NCBI RefSeq assembly: GCF_901000735.1
Contig: NC_081544.1
Span: 34,609,235 to 34,673,234, forward strand
Source: Corylus avellana
Taxonomy: Eukaryota > Streptophyta > Magnoliopsida > Fagales > Betulaceae
Reading direction: 5' to 3'
DNA: 64,000 nt
Shown: piece by piece, positions 1 through 11,036 of the stretch
Layout of the letters: each line of letters opens with the position of its first letter
Position numbering within the stretch: position 1 is the first letter of the stretch
Translations under genes and position numbers: made by a program
The notes under the pieces: generated by a model
Told to the model about the DNA's origin: nothing
Databases searched by the model: none
What the model saw: the letters and a program-made list of their open reading frames with translations, nothing else

Positions 1-321
1 CTTGAAGTTTGTTTTAAGCATATATTCAATGTTGGAAGGATCGGCGGTTACGATTCCATAGGCTCCCCCCATCCACACTCCCCTGAAGTGGAAGGTTCCC
101 CCTGCTTTGATCAAGGACTCGGTGGTCCAATCATAAATGTTGTTGATATGAAGGAATATCGATGGTATGATCCCCACAACTGGCCATAACACTGGACCCT
201 TAGTGGTGAGCCTCTCAAGCATACAACGAAGGAGGAGGAGTCCAAGCAGGGATATTGTTACTTCCCAAAAGAAGTGAGAATACAACCATTGAATTGAAGA
301 GAAAACAAGCTTTGTCGCCAT
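1..321 (-). CDS. Cytochrome P450 (CYP86-type), copy A, N-terminal 107 residues only
   Basis: This is the first 107 codons of a P450 gene, cut off by the window edge. It matches the start of the complete gene at 20444-22015 almost base for base, at an offset of 21694. The start is the ATG at 321, followed by MATKLVF; the frame stays open 11 codons further upstream but reaches no other ATG. The visible part holds the N-terminal hydrophobic membrane anchor (about residues 20-35), the hinge with KGPVLWPVVG, and the start of the haem domain. Function is inferred from the full copy: an ER-bound fatty-acid hydroxylase. Its intactness beyond residue 107 cannot be judged. It diverges from SEO copy A, with about 3.3 kb between the two start codons. 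Confidence 0.85.
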   Translation of the reverse strand, partial: MATKLVFSSIQWLYSHFFWEVTISLLGLLLLRCMLERLTTKGPVLWPVVGIIPSIFLHINNIYDWTTESLIKAGGTFHFRGVWMGGAYGIVTADPSNIEYMLKTNFK

Positions 322-1240
322 TGCTATGTCTCTTGTGGTTTGGGAAATTGACAAATTAGTTGATCAATGTATATATATATATATGAGAGAGATATTTTTC
401 ATTTTCCGGTAATTAAGCCAAGAAACAGTAATAGAGTTATAGAGAGGTTGGAAGAAATTAATGGTATATGAATGAAGATAGAGAAAATGGATACTGAAAA
501 TCCATTAGTAGGTGTTTAAGTCGGTGCAGTGCATTGTCCTCCTTTTGGAGAGAGATCCTCTTTAACATTCCTGAATATAAACTTTAAATGCTTGACATAT
601 ATTCAGCTAAAATTAAATTGTTTGACCTATGATGCAGTTTTTTTTTATTTTTTATATATATATATTTTTTATGAAGTTATTTTTTATATAGCGGATTGCA
701 TGAGTGAAATTAATTGATTTATATCCCTAGCCATAAGAAGTCATTATTGTCCTACAGGGGAGTCGATTGCTTTGTGCTTCAAGTAGAAAGATGGCTATTT
801 TTTTTTTTTCCTCTTAGATGAGAGTGAGGAAAGAGAGAATTAATGCAGCCTAAAAGATAGTAGATATCTCCATAGGAACAAGTTCATTAAGATTTTCTGA
901 AATGGTTAGAGGGTTGCATCAAAAAAAGAAAACGCTACCAAAACGCTACCCACTAAAGAGGCTACTAATTGTGGGTTGCCGTCAACCCATTAGTAGCCCT
1001 ATTAAATTTGGCAAACTCTATGATAAGACGTTTTTCCAATATATATATCTATATAAAGTAGTATAGTTGAGAGTTGCAATCAGCTTAATTTTCATTCGAA
1101 AGCTACAACTAAAAGAAAGACCCAGCCCAACTCTGAATTAATGGTCATATTACTCGTCTTAATTATCCCATCACAACCCAACCGTCTATGGCTTTTTATA
1201 AAGATGGTGCTACTCTTGAATTTAATTTACCCAAATTCAG

Positions 1241-1274
<34 letters not shown>

Positions 1275-3595
1275 GGGCGTTATTCTCTATGTAGTGGATT
1301 ATTTGTGTGCATGATTCGATTACTTTTGTATCTCTCATGTGCTTCAACTAGAAATGTTGAAACAAATTAGCAGTCCGACGGTGGGTTTCTTGCAAAATAA
1401 TAAGAAAAACTACTAGGATAATGCTGGCCAACAAGAAACCTTTGATGCTTAATAAGTCTGTAGAGTTTTTTTTTTAGAGATAAAACTAAACAAAGAATTT
1501 ATGGAGAAAGTGTGTTTTAAGATGTTACCCTTTTAATGGGGTGACTCTTTGTCCAACATGATAATACTGGTGTCAATGATTCGTAATTATATTTGTGAAG
1601 TGTGACTTATCATGTTGATCGGATTAATGGCTAGCTATTTGGAGATTAATGAAGGTGTATAGTTTCCATGTGAAGAATATTTTACGAGCAATTGATTTGT
1701 TTTTTTTTTTTTTTCTATCAGTGACTGTTTGATTTGATAGCCTAGTTAATGTAGAGGTTGCTTGAATGGGCTAGGGTGAGTATTCAGTATATCACTAAGA
1801 AATATGGCTTTTTTCCTACTAGATGAGAATGCGGAAAGAGAGAATAAAGTCTAAATAGGAACAATTTTATTCTTGAAGTACACGTACGGGTGCATTAAGA
1901 TTTTGACTATGCATGATATTATTATCCTACTGCTTTCCCTGCCCCTTCCTACTGAATCATCTAAACGGTATTTGATTATAGTTAATTAGGATAAGATGTG
2001 TGTGGCACAATCACTTAATATTAAAGCAGAATATTTACTAAGTATTGAAGTTGGAATAATGATTCTTACTCTGTGATGAAATTGGTGTCATAATCAAAGA
2101 ATTGGTCTTAAGAGAAAAGGGTAAAGACACCCTTATTCTTCGCACCTTTAATAAGAAAAGAACAGAAAATGTACCCCACAAGTTAAATCATAAATGTTTA
2201 ACACAGTGGAGAAAAGGTGCCTCCAAGCCTTTGACACATCCCCACAGGCCACAGTGCCTCTCAGTTTATATTTATAAGTTTAAAAGGTTAAATTCAAGCT
2301 CGCAATGAAATTAAAGAATCAATGACTGAAAGCAACACGTTTTATTCTCTATATAGTAACCAAAATAGATAAATCAGGTTTTCCATTGCAATGGCTTAAT
2401 GGAGGTTACTTTTCTTGGTAACACATGAAGCTAGGAACCTTTTATAGACTCAGTTTGTGTCGTGTGTTTGTATGATGAATTTTTAATTATTGATGTGATA
2501 CTCTCAACTTATTTTGTACAGCATAAGATAAAAGTCTTAACACACTTTTATTAATTTTTATAGCATTTTCCACGAATTACTATATGTATGTCATCATTGT
2601 ACCTTAAGAGTGTGGGATTACTTGTCTTATACTCTTATTATTCGGAGAAAATTATGCTTACCTCCTTTTGACTATTATCCTATTTCTAACTTTTGTTTTC
2701 TAAATTTCAAAAAATTACAATGTGGGGAGTTATTTTATCAACCCATTTCACTTGTCCTTCTGTTAGAATTTTCTGCAGATGCCATTGCAAATATCAGTGG
2801 GTAAGCGAATTTTTCCTATTATTTATTCTTAATTTGTTAGATGCATTCTCTCTCCCTTTTTGTTTTTGTTCGTTCTCTTTACCTTTGTTTTTTTGGCCCC
2901 CTCAGAATTAAAGCTAGGAGGCTGGAACACCTTTTTGTCTTAAGAAATTGCTTTCTAACACAATTGAAATTTCATGCCGAAAGAAAAAAAAAATGTCAAT
3001 AAAATAGGATCTGGCTTAAGTGTTGTAAAAAAAAAATTATAATATGCATGTTACAGTATTTTCAACGGTCAAGATTTAATTTCACTCTTTATCTCTCTTT
3101 GTCATAAAAAATAAAAAATAAAAACCTTAAAATTAAATCTAACCCATTGAAAAAACTATACTAGTATCATCTAGATCTATTTTCCCATTTCAATTGGTAT
3201 ATACGTAGATGCTCAAGTCTCTTCAAAAGTACAAGAAGAAAAAGTGCAAAAGGAAATGCCTTGGATTTGATTCGGTCCACAGCTCAAACCTCTTTAAGTG
3301 AGGAAGCTTTATTTTGATGGTCTCAACGAATTTTTTTTTTTTTGGAAAAAAAAGCTAAAACATTACTGTCCCTTGATCCCTGGTTACGAGCACCGTCTCA
3401 AAAGAACTCACACACACACATGGATGCTCTTGTCATTTGTTAAAGCAAAGAACCATCTCCAAATGTTAGCTTTTCCCTATGCAAACCCATAATTAACACA
3501 GAACTATATATGTTTTACAAGCTCATATATATATATATATATATAACATCTCCATCTTGCTTACTGTACCAGTACCACCATTAATTACTTCAGCC
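322..3595. other. Divergent intergenic region between P450 copy A and SEO copy A
   Basis: No coding region is supported here. The stretch is AT-rich with long poly-T runs and (TA)n tracts near 370-384, 1242-1270 and 3524-3544. The TA tracts just upstream of both start codons are the only TATA-like candidates. The same sequence recurs at 22016-25304 with few changes. It must hold the promoters of both neighbours, but no specific operator could be recognised. Confidence 0.6.
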
Positions 3596-6500
3596 ATGAA
3601 CTTGCTCGGGAGTGACCCCTTCTCGCGGTCTCCATCATATTTAGATGAGGATATCCTGATAAGAAAACTCCTCCTTACCCATGACCCTGATGGTCGTCGT
3701 CTTGATTCTGAGCTATTGCTTCTTTTAACAGAGCACATCATGCATTATGCTACCACATCAGAAGTACCAGTTGCCTCTTTGGTCGGTAACATTGTTATGC
3801 ATGTCCATTTGCAAAGAGTTATGGGGCACATATGATTAATCATCAAAATCACTTTCTCACGATAATTATTTTTAGTCTCTAAGATTTCAGGGTCTTTCAT
3901 CATGGTGTTGTGATACTGTCAAACTGACCATTAAATCCATGAACATCAGAACATGTAAACTTGTTCAATTCCAAACATTTTTTGCAGGTTTCTGGTCTAC
4001 ATTTTGGTGCGGTTGCAATGAATGAGAGCAACGTTGAAGAACTCAGTTCCCTAGAACCTCTCAGACAGGCCATATATGAGATTTCAATCCAGGCAATTCA
4101 TCTCTCTGTCTGTGTCTGTGTCTGTGTCTTTGTCTGTCTCTCATGCAATCTGATACAGTTATATATTGTAATGGCAGTTGCTCTGCAAGTGTTCTAGTGA
4201 AGGTAATCTCCACATGAGGACGATGGTTTTGTTTGATATGCTAGGGAAGTATAATTGGGATGAGAAAATGGCATTAGTACTTGCAGCATTTGTGATAAGC
4301 TATGGGAAATTTAGGCTCCTTATGCAACTCAATCCTTGGCATCCTTTGGCAGCATCGATTGCAATGCTTAAGCGATTGCCTAATGACTTGAGAGCATTGA
4401 AGCCTCGCTTTAAGGCATTGAGCCTGTTGGTTAAGACAATGATGGATGTGACAAAGTGCATCATCAAGTTTGAAAGCTTGCCACTTTCACATGTAGAGCT
4501 TGATCAAGAAATTTCTGTTGCCAAGTCTTATATTTATGTAGCTGCTTACTGGGTCATTAGGAGCGCCTTCACATGCTCTTCGCAAATCACTGATTTGACA
4601 CCCATGAAATCTGAGCAAGTGCATGTTCTTTCTCTTCAATTGGCCTACATTACATATATGCTGATTCTTCTTCTTCTGCTGCTTCATGTGCATTATATTG
4701 ATAATTTTGTAATGCTGGAGCTCCCTGTGCAGGCATTCAGATTCAACAGTAAGTGCAGCATGGGAGCTCTCAAGTTTGGTTTATCGGTTAAGCAGGATAT
4801 GCAGTTGCCTCAGACGGCAGGTGGATGTGTGTCATCAACAATTAGGTTACTAAGATTCTTCAGAACAACTTGGAAGCCATTTACTGGTTCTCTGAAGTAT
4901 AGACTCTGCATCATATTGATGCTTGTTCTATTACATGACTTGCAGAGAAAAAGATTTGGGAAAAGCTATTGAGTCTCTTTCAGGAGGTCCCCCGGGACAA
5001 CCAAGAGGTGCTCGATACGTTATTTGCTTCAACGAATGACCTGCCACTTAAGGATTGTTCCTCACAAGCAAAGGTTTTATTCTCTCCAGTCCATGCTCCC
5101 AATAAAGTTCTGAGAGAACCTTATATAATGGGTCCAGTTAAAGTAAAGAGTGTTGAATCATGTCTTCTAGATCTAAATGCTACCAAAATGTTGAATAATT
5201 ATCCCCTTTATCCTAACAGGCCCTGCATGTCACAAATTAGTGTGCTAGAATATTAAAATAAATTATTAAATTTATTATATCTTATCAGTTTAAGTTTTTG
5301 AGATAATTGATAATTTAACATATTATCATAGAAAATGTCATGAGTTCAAACTTTGTCTCCGTCATTCAACTCCTATTTCACTTGTGTTAGAATATTAAAT
5401 TAAATGATTAAATTTTCCTTTCTCTTTTAACTTAAGGTATGTTTGGTATATGAAGTGATTATTCCATTAAGAAAGTGAATAGCTTTCATTGAAAATAGAT
5501 AAAAAGTGAAATAGAGTAGTCTTGTTATAGTATGTGTTAATGATTATATTTGGTACGTCAGCGTACCAAACTAATTACCCTCAAGTTTTTGGGATACTTG
5601 TAAGCCGCCCTTGGGCAAGATGACATCTCTTGAGTCCAACTTGAAAACCAACTTGAATCCCAAGTTAAGCTCTCTATTGAGTACATAGCCTATTTTTTCT
5701 TCTAAAGTTTACCATTTCCTTTGTGTTAATTGACAGGTTGGTGTGTCTGAGCTGAACAACAAGGTAGTGATGCTCTTAATCTCAAAGCCAGAGCTCCTCC
5801 CAATAGAAAAATTACTTTTGCTGGTTCAACAAACATATGATCACCCTCTCAACAAGAAGTATAAGGGAAGTTATGAGATTGTATGGGTTCCCATTCCGTC
5901 TACAAATACATGGACTGACGCTGAGGTGAGAAGTTTCAACCTTTTCTCAAACTCTTTACCATGGTACTCAATAAGGCTACCATGGTTACTTAGCTCAGCA
6001 GTGGTGAACTATGTAAAACAAGCATGGACCTACACGGGTGAGCCTCTCATGGTAGTGTTGGATTCAAAAGGGATGGTTAGCAACTCAAATGCAATTGACA
6101 TGGTAATGATCTGGGGAGCCCGGGCATATCCCTTTTCAGCTTCAGGGGAAAAAGTGCTCTGGGAAGAGGAGAATTGGACAGTGCAACTTATGATTGGCGA
6201 GATTGACACCTTATTGGCTAGCTGGGTATGAGTCTAACTCAATAAAGCATCAGGATCATCCCTTGTTGAGACCCTTTTTGTCATTGCAAATACCAAATTT
6301 AATTAGACTTTCTTGTACTCATGCTTATAAGATTTCATGCACTGATTTCAGGTGGAAGAAGGCAGAAACATTTGCATTTATGGAAGTGAGAACAAAGAAT
6401 GGATTCAAGAGTTAAATTCTAAATTGACGGAAATAAAAAGTGCAGGTGTGCAGCTTGAGATGGTGTATGTAGGCAAGAGGAACCTGGATGAACATGTAAG

Positions 6501-6957
6501 GAACATTTTGGCCAGCATTCCTAAAGAAAATCATACTGATTCTATCTCTTTCACGAAAATTCAATTCTTTTGGCTTCGGCTGGAGAGTATGAGAAGGTCA
6601 AAACTCCGACTGGGAAAGAGCGTCGACACCGATCATATTCTAAAGGAGGTGTCAGCATTGCTAGACTTCACTGACAAGGGTTGGGCAATAATAGGGAAAG
6701 GGTCTTCCACAGATATTGTGAAGCTTCAAGGAAAAGAACTCGTACAATGTTTGAATCTTTTTCTTTCTTCACAATGGGGAGAAAATGTGGCAAACCTCGG
6801 ATTCCTGGATGCCATTAGGGGTGCTCCTGAACCTATTCCTTTAACTGAGCCTTGCAGTCACTCTAATGTCATTCCTTATGCTAAGGGGTTGCTTGAAGGA
6901 ACTGCAATTTGTGAGAAATGTAAGCATCGCATGAAGAAGTTTGTTGTCTTTGAATGA
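3596..6957 (+). CDS. Sieve element occlusion (SEO) protein, copy A, 7 exons, 681 aa
   Basis: SEO proteins are structural phloem (P-) proteins that form filaments in sieve elements and help seal wounded sieve tubes. Exons as read: 3596-3763, 3988-4092, 4178-4614, 4733-4845, 4946-5073, 5737-6225, 6352-6957, giving 681 residues, close to the roughly 700 usual for the family. The SEO N-terminal domain begins near THDPDGRRLDSELLLLLTEH; conserved blocks include AAYWVIRSAFTCSSQI and AWELSSL. A thioredoxin-like middle region (EIVWVPIP, LPWYS, MVVLDSKG, MIWGARAYPF) and the SEO C-terminal domain follow. A cysteine pair (CEKC) lies near the C-terminus. The ATG at 3596 was chosen because it opens exon 1 in frame. 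Introns 2 and 3 need GC donors (CAG/gcaatt and GA/gcaagt); these keep exon sizes and phases equal to SEO-C. No stop or frameshift was seen. Copy B differs at four residues. Confidence 0.9.
5241..5429. repeat. TRIM-like retroelement remnant in SEO-A intron 5
   Basis: Two short direct repeats (TGTGCTAGAATATTAAA at 5241 and TGTGTTAGAATATTAAA near 5383) flank a segment containing a decayed primer-binding-like stretch (acatattatcat) and CATGAGTTCAAAC. The pattern resembles small non-coding plant LTR elements (TRIMs) of the kind also seen at 48526-48747. The identification is by pattern only. Confidence 0.45.
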
Positions 6958-9587
6958 AATGTAATGGACTAGGTGACTCCAAACTGCGTTTCCTGCACTT
7001 TCTGATATCCTTTTAGATTTACTGACTCGTAGACACTTATAAAACTATAAAATATTTACAATATATAATGTTTCCTGGTGAGCAAACTCTACTTGTATTG
7101 CATCCTATTAGAATAATTCTCATGTTTAGCCTGATTTAGTTTAATTGTCATCAATATATAGCCTACCTTATTTGGTCTACCTTGTTGTGTTTAATACACC
7201 TTAACTTCTTTATAATTAAATATGATACATTGTAATACAATTCAAGGCAATTCAATATTTTAAAGATATAGCCTTATTCTTGTGTTCTCTATTTCTCTGT
7301 CCACTTCCACTCTTTTGCTTACATTTTATATATTTTTATATGGTATCAAAATAATTTTTCTATGGACTTGGCATTCTCTACAAAAATCCCACAGTTGTTC
7401 CAAGCATCCTTTCAAGTCGGTGACCACACCAATCAAAATCTCGGAACCTATCATTTTTAATGCCGCAAAAATCAATCCAATCAGAGACATCACGCGCCCC
7501 CACAGGTTGTATGAAGACCCTACCAATTCAGCCACATGCATATGAACCGCCATGTGCCTCCAGCCGCCGTAGTAAGTGCTTTCTCAGCTTTCTTCGAAGC
7601 TAATTATCGAAATATAAAATCAGAATCAAGTTTGCAAGGTATAGATCTATTGATATATGGAAGAGCCGACACCATTGGCTGCCGAACGTGCCGTCATGCG
7701 CCACCGCTCATCATTGCCAATCCTACACTCGCTGCCACCAGATCTCTTTTAGGCAAAAGAACCACCAAAAAGTGTTTTTCTTTCTCTAGATCAGTGGAGC
7801 TATGCCCTTCTAGTTCGACACCTTTGTCGCATGCTCCGCCCCTGCCTTCTAGTTCTAGCAGTGCTTCCACGAATTTCATGCGCTGGCAACCCTTTCTTGC
7901 ATATGTCCTTCATTCACTCGGGCACGTTGCGCATTACACGAGTGCCCATCGAAGTCGGGTTTACTCGATCCGATCAGTCGACCCAGTTTACCATTAAATC
8001 CACCGGTTTCTGGCCAACTCGGCCCCAGTCAACGACCCATTCTTTGGCCCAAGCTGGTCCCATTCAGTGGCTCAGGGCCTCAGGCTCACGCAGTGGTCCA
8101 AACCGGCCCAGTTCTTGGCAATCCACAGCTCAACAACACCTGGTGCCTTCTCTAGCCGTTCAGGCAAAACACACTAGTACCTTCACCGACCCTCTAGGCC
8201 CAGCGTCGTTGGCGCCCCTTCACCAGCCGTCCACGACCCATTGCCGCCAACTTCCACCGCTGCCATTCTCCGGCAGTACAGCCGCTGTTCCCCAGCCGTT
8301 ATCGCCGATCACCACCGGGCACCAGCTCCGGCGACCTCCCTTCAAAGCTTATGGACTCTATTTGCATAAAGAGGAATGCTAAAACCAATTTTTTTTATCC
8401 TACAATACTAAGGTGTAAATAACCAAACCTTAGATTTTTTTTTATTTTTTTAATTAGGACTGATCTAAGAGTTAGTTGAGACTAATGCATCAACATTATA
8501 GAATAATTATGAAATTCAAGTGTAGTTTCTAGCATTTCTAACTAAGAAAATATAGTCCATAAGCTTTAAACAGCGATTTAAAAACACAATACCCCAATTT
8601 ACCTCAATAGTCAATACCCGTGCAGATCACCAAAATATAATCTGACAAAAACCTAAACGCTATCACGAAGCAAATTTGTTGAATCATTGTCTTTTCACTA
8701 AATTTCTATGTTTTACCTTTTAATAGTTACACAGTTGCTTCTATTTTATTTTATTTTCCTCCGTTTTCTCACTAACCAAACAGATCAATGACTCAATCAA
8801 ACTTTTATAAAAATCGTTTCAAACTTTTCTTACCTTCCTAGTTACCTGGAATCTCGAAAATCTTCGCAAGGGATGAAACGCCATGTGCAGAGACGAGAGA
8901 GAGTGAGCGGGAGAGGCGGCCGGAGAAGAGAAGCGAAAATAGAAGGAAGCGGTGGCTTAGAGAAGAGAAGTAAGTTGCGGCGGCCGGAGAAGCAGGCGGT
9001 GGTCAAAGAAGTAAAAGGAAGAGAAATAGAAGTGCGGTGGCTCATAGAAGAGAAAGAAAGAAAGGGCGCGGCTCACCATCCATTGAAATTCCCTTCGGTT
9101 TCGTCCCATTTTTAGCTATATCTATGACATGTGTCAAAAATATATATCTAAAGACCAAAAGCTCGCCACGTCATTCATTACTCCATCAACGAAACGCCTT
9201 CACTGTTAACGGCGTAAGCTGCGTCAAACCCGTTACCTAGAAGTCCAAGCCCATGACCATGAGGCCTTTGATTCTTTCCCTCTAGCAAGAGTCCGGTGTC
9301 TCCCTCATCTTAATCAGATTTTTTTTTTTTTAAGCATCTTAATCAGATTTATTTGTTTGAATGAGCGTCGGATGATCTTATTGCTCCTACTATTGCTATT
9401 GTTCTTGTTGGATTTGTTGTTCTTATTGGGTTTGCTCAACAGCATGACAGGTGTTTGTGGGCCAAAAACGGTCTTTCTATTGCATTATAACATTTCTCTT
9501 GTTAAAATACTTAGTTGAGCTGACTAAACAAAGAGATAAAATTATTTTTGCTTATACTGCTGAGGTTGCATGTAATAGTTGTTTCAA
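6958..9587. other. SEO-A 3' flank and decayed repeat sequence
   Basis: After the SEO stop codon comes an AT-rich flank. Near 7340 there is a primer-binding-like TGGTATCAAAA, as found just inside Copia-type LTR elements. From 7380 to 8380 the sequence is GC-richer, with open but unconvincing frames rich in Pro and Ser, and contains the fragment annotated at 7326-7553. From 8840 to 9115 there is a purine-rich GAGAGA stretch. I see no complete gene. The same stretch is repeated in copy B at 28701-31315. Confidence 0.5.
7326..7553 (-). other. Unrecognised possible gene fragment (copy A)
   Basis: A 75-codon minus-strand frame starts at an ATG at 7553 and has protein-like composition: hydrophobic helices around GRVMSLIGLIFAALKMIG and EILIGVVTDLKGCLEQLWDF. 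The frame stays open upstream through YGGWRH. It is unchanged in copy B (29069-29296). I do not recognise the family. It could be a captured gene fragment inside a transposon, or chance. No start context or splice structure supports a working gene. Confidence 0.25.
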
Positions 9588-11036
9588 GGGTTGTAATCGA
9601 GATGAGCCGAGTCGAGCTTTAGGATTTTAAGATTGGTTCGTTTATGAAGATGCTTATTTGAGCTGAGCTATTCAATGTAGGGGTGAAATTTAAAACCGCC
9701 TAACCGCAACCGCTAACCGTTATAACCGTTAACCGCTAACCGCCTAACCGCCTAACCGCTTTGAAAGCGGTTAGTAAAAACCGCTAACCGCCTAGGCGGT
9801 TGCGGTTAGCGGTTAGTAGGTTTTGGAAATCCGCTAACCGCTAACCGCTACCCGCTAACCGCTTTTTTTTTAAATATAATATATATTTATATATTATATA
9901 TATATAATAACAATAAGTTGTGAGTTTATGAACTTTTTTTGGTTGATTGAAATGAGCCTCAAGCTTCAAGTTTAACCATATATGTTGGTTTTTTTGGTTG
10001 CTTGTGAGTTTATGAATTTGTTTGTGTTTTATTTTATTTCTATGTGTGAGTTTATGAACTTGCTTGTGAGTTTATGTATAAGACTACAAGTGAAGTGATG
10101 ATTTTGTTGTAATTTTATTTGTATATTATATGATGTGTAGATTTGTAGAAGGTGGCCAACAAGATTTTGGTATATAGCAATTTTTAATGCTAAAATGGCC
10201 ATGGAAAGGGAAAAAAAAATGTTTAAAATGAGAAAAAAAAATGTTTAAAGTGAGCCCAAAACCGGCCCAAACCCGGTCCAAACAAAATCGGTCCAAAGAA
10301 AAAAGCCCAAAAAAAGCCCAAAAAAAGCGGTTAGAAAAAAAGCGGTTATTCCAAAGCGGTTAACCGCTAACCGGGCGGTTAACCGCCTAGGCGGTTAACC
10401 GCTACCCGGTTAGCGGAGGCGGTTAGTAAAATTTACTAACCGCCTAGGCGGGTGCGGTTAGCGGTTTTAGCCACTAACCGCTAACCGCAACCGCTATTTC
10501 ACCCCTAATTCAATGTATGTTCAAGCTCGGCTCATTTAAAATTCAAGCGAACTCGAGTTTATTTGTTGAGAATGCTATTCAAGCCAAGCTGAGCTCAACT
10601 CGAACTCGAGCTAAGCTATTAAATTCTTTAATGTATGATGATACTAGCAGAGTTCAGGCCCGAATTTTAAAACAACCTATAAACATTTATCTATAGTATA
10701 AATATAAATATCAAGTAATTTATATTACATATATTACTTAATTACTAATATATATAATTAAATTTATATAACTAATTTTTAGTTATATATATATATATAT
10801 ATATATATATGAACAAACTAACGAGTCGGGCAAACGAACTGGTTAAGCCTTAAACGAGATGAGCTTGCAAACTCTTATCGAGTTTTCTTGAGCGAGTCAA
10901 GTATGTATCATTTACTAATTGAGCAGATTTTCATAACAACGAGCGGATTTGTACAATATCAAGCTTGAGTTTGAGTCAAGTTAAACCAAGCGAGTATCAA
11001 GCAGGTTGTTGAACGAACTGATTTATTTACAACCCT
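9588..11036. repeat. Older hAT-like or MITE element with GAGCTCGAG-type internal repeats
   Basis: The ends AGGGTTGTAAT and ATTTACAACCCTT are inverted repeats. The interior is filled with short palindromic motifs such as GAGCCGAG and GAGTTCGAG, typical of non-autonomous DNA transposons. The flanks share only TTGTT, so no clean target duplication remains. In copy A it is interrupted by the younger element at 9678-10507. The uninterrupted version is at about 31338-31964 in copy B. Confidence 0.5.
9678..10507. mobile_element. Non-autonomous hAT-like transposon, 830 bp, copy A only
   Basis: The terminal inverted repeats are TAGGGGTGAAAT and ATTTCACCCCTA. An 8-bp target duplication, ATTCAATG, flanks both ends (9670-9677 and 10508-10515). 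Copy B has the empty site with one ATTCAATG at 31423-31430. Both subterminal regions are packed with copies of CCGCTAACCG or its complement, as expected for transposase-binding arrays in hAT elements. The centre is AT-rich and holds no transposase frame, so the element depends on an enzyme made elsewhere. TIR form, 8-bp duplication and subterminal repeats together point to the hAT superfamily. Confidence 0.88.

Noticed and set aside
4178..4972. Single 264-codon frame across SEO exons 3-5
   Set aside because: Past the exon 3 end it reads through an intron and then the wrong frame of exon 4; the spliced model restores AWELSSL and the family sequence.
7080..7345. Copia-type LTR ending at the TGGTATCAAAA motif
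   Set aside because: Only the primer-binding-like motif is visible; no second LTR, target duplication or gag-pol sequence was found, so it is only mentioned in the flank description.
7831..8382. 183-codon Pro/Ser-rich open frame, with a 178-codon partner in copy B
   Set aside because: Composition is low-complexity, the frame shifts between copies through small indels, no start context or domain is seen, and neighbouring frames are equally open.
9690..10500. Dense short repeats (CCGCTAACCG) resembling a CRISPR-like or satellite array
   Set aside because: The units are irregular, appear in both orientations at both ends, and lie inside TIRs with an 8-bp duplication. They are the subterminal repeats of a hAT-like element.
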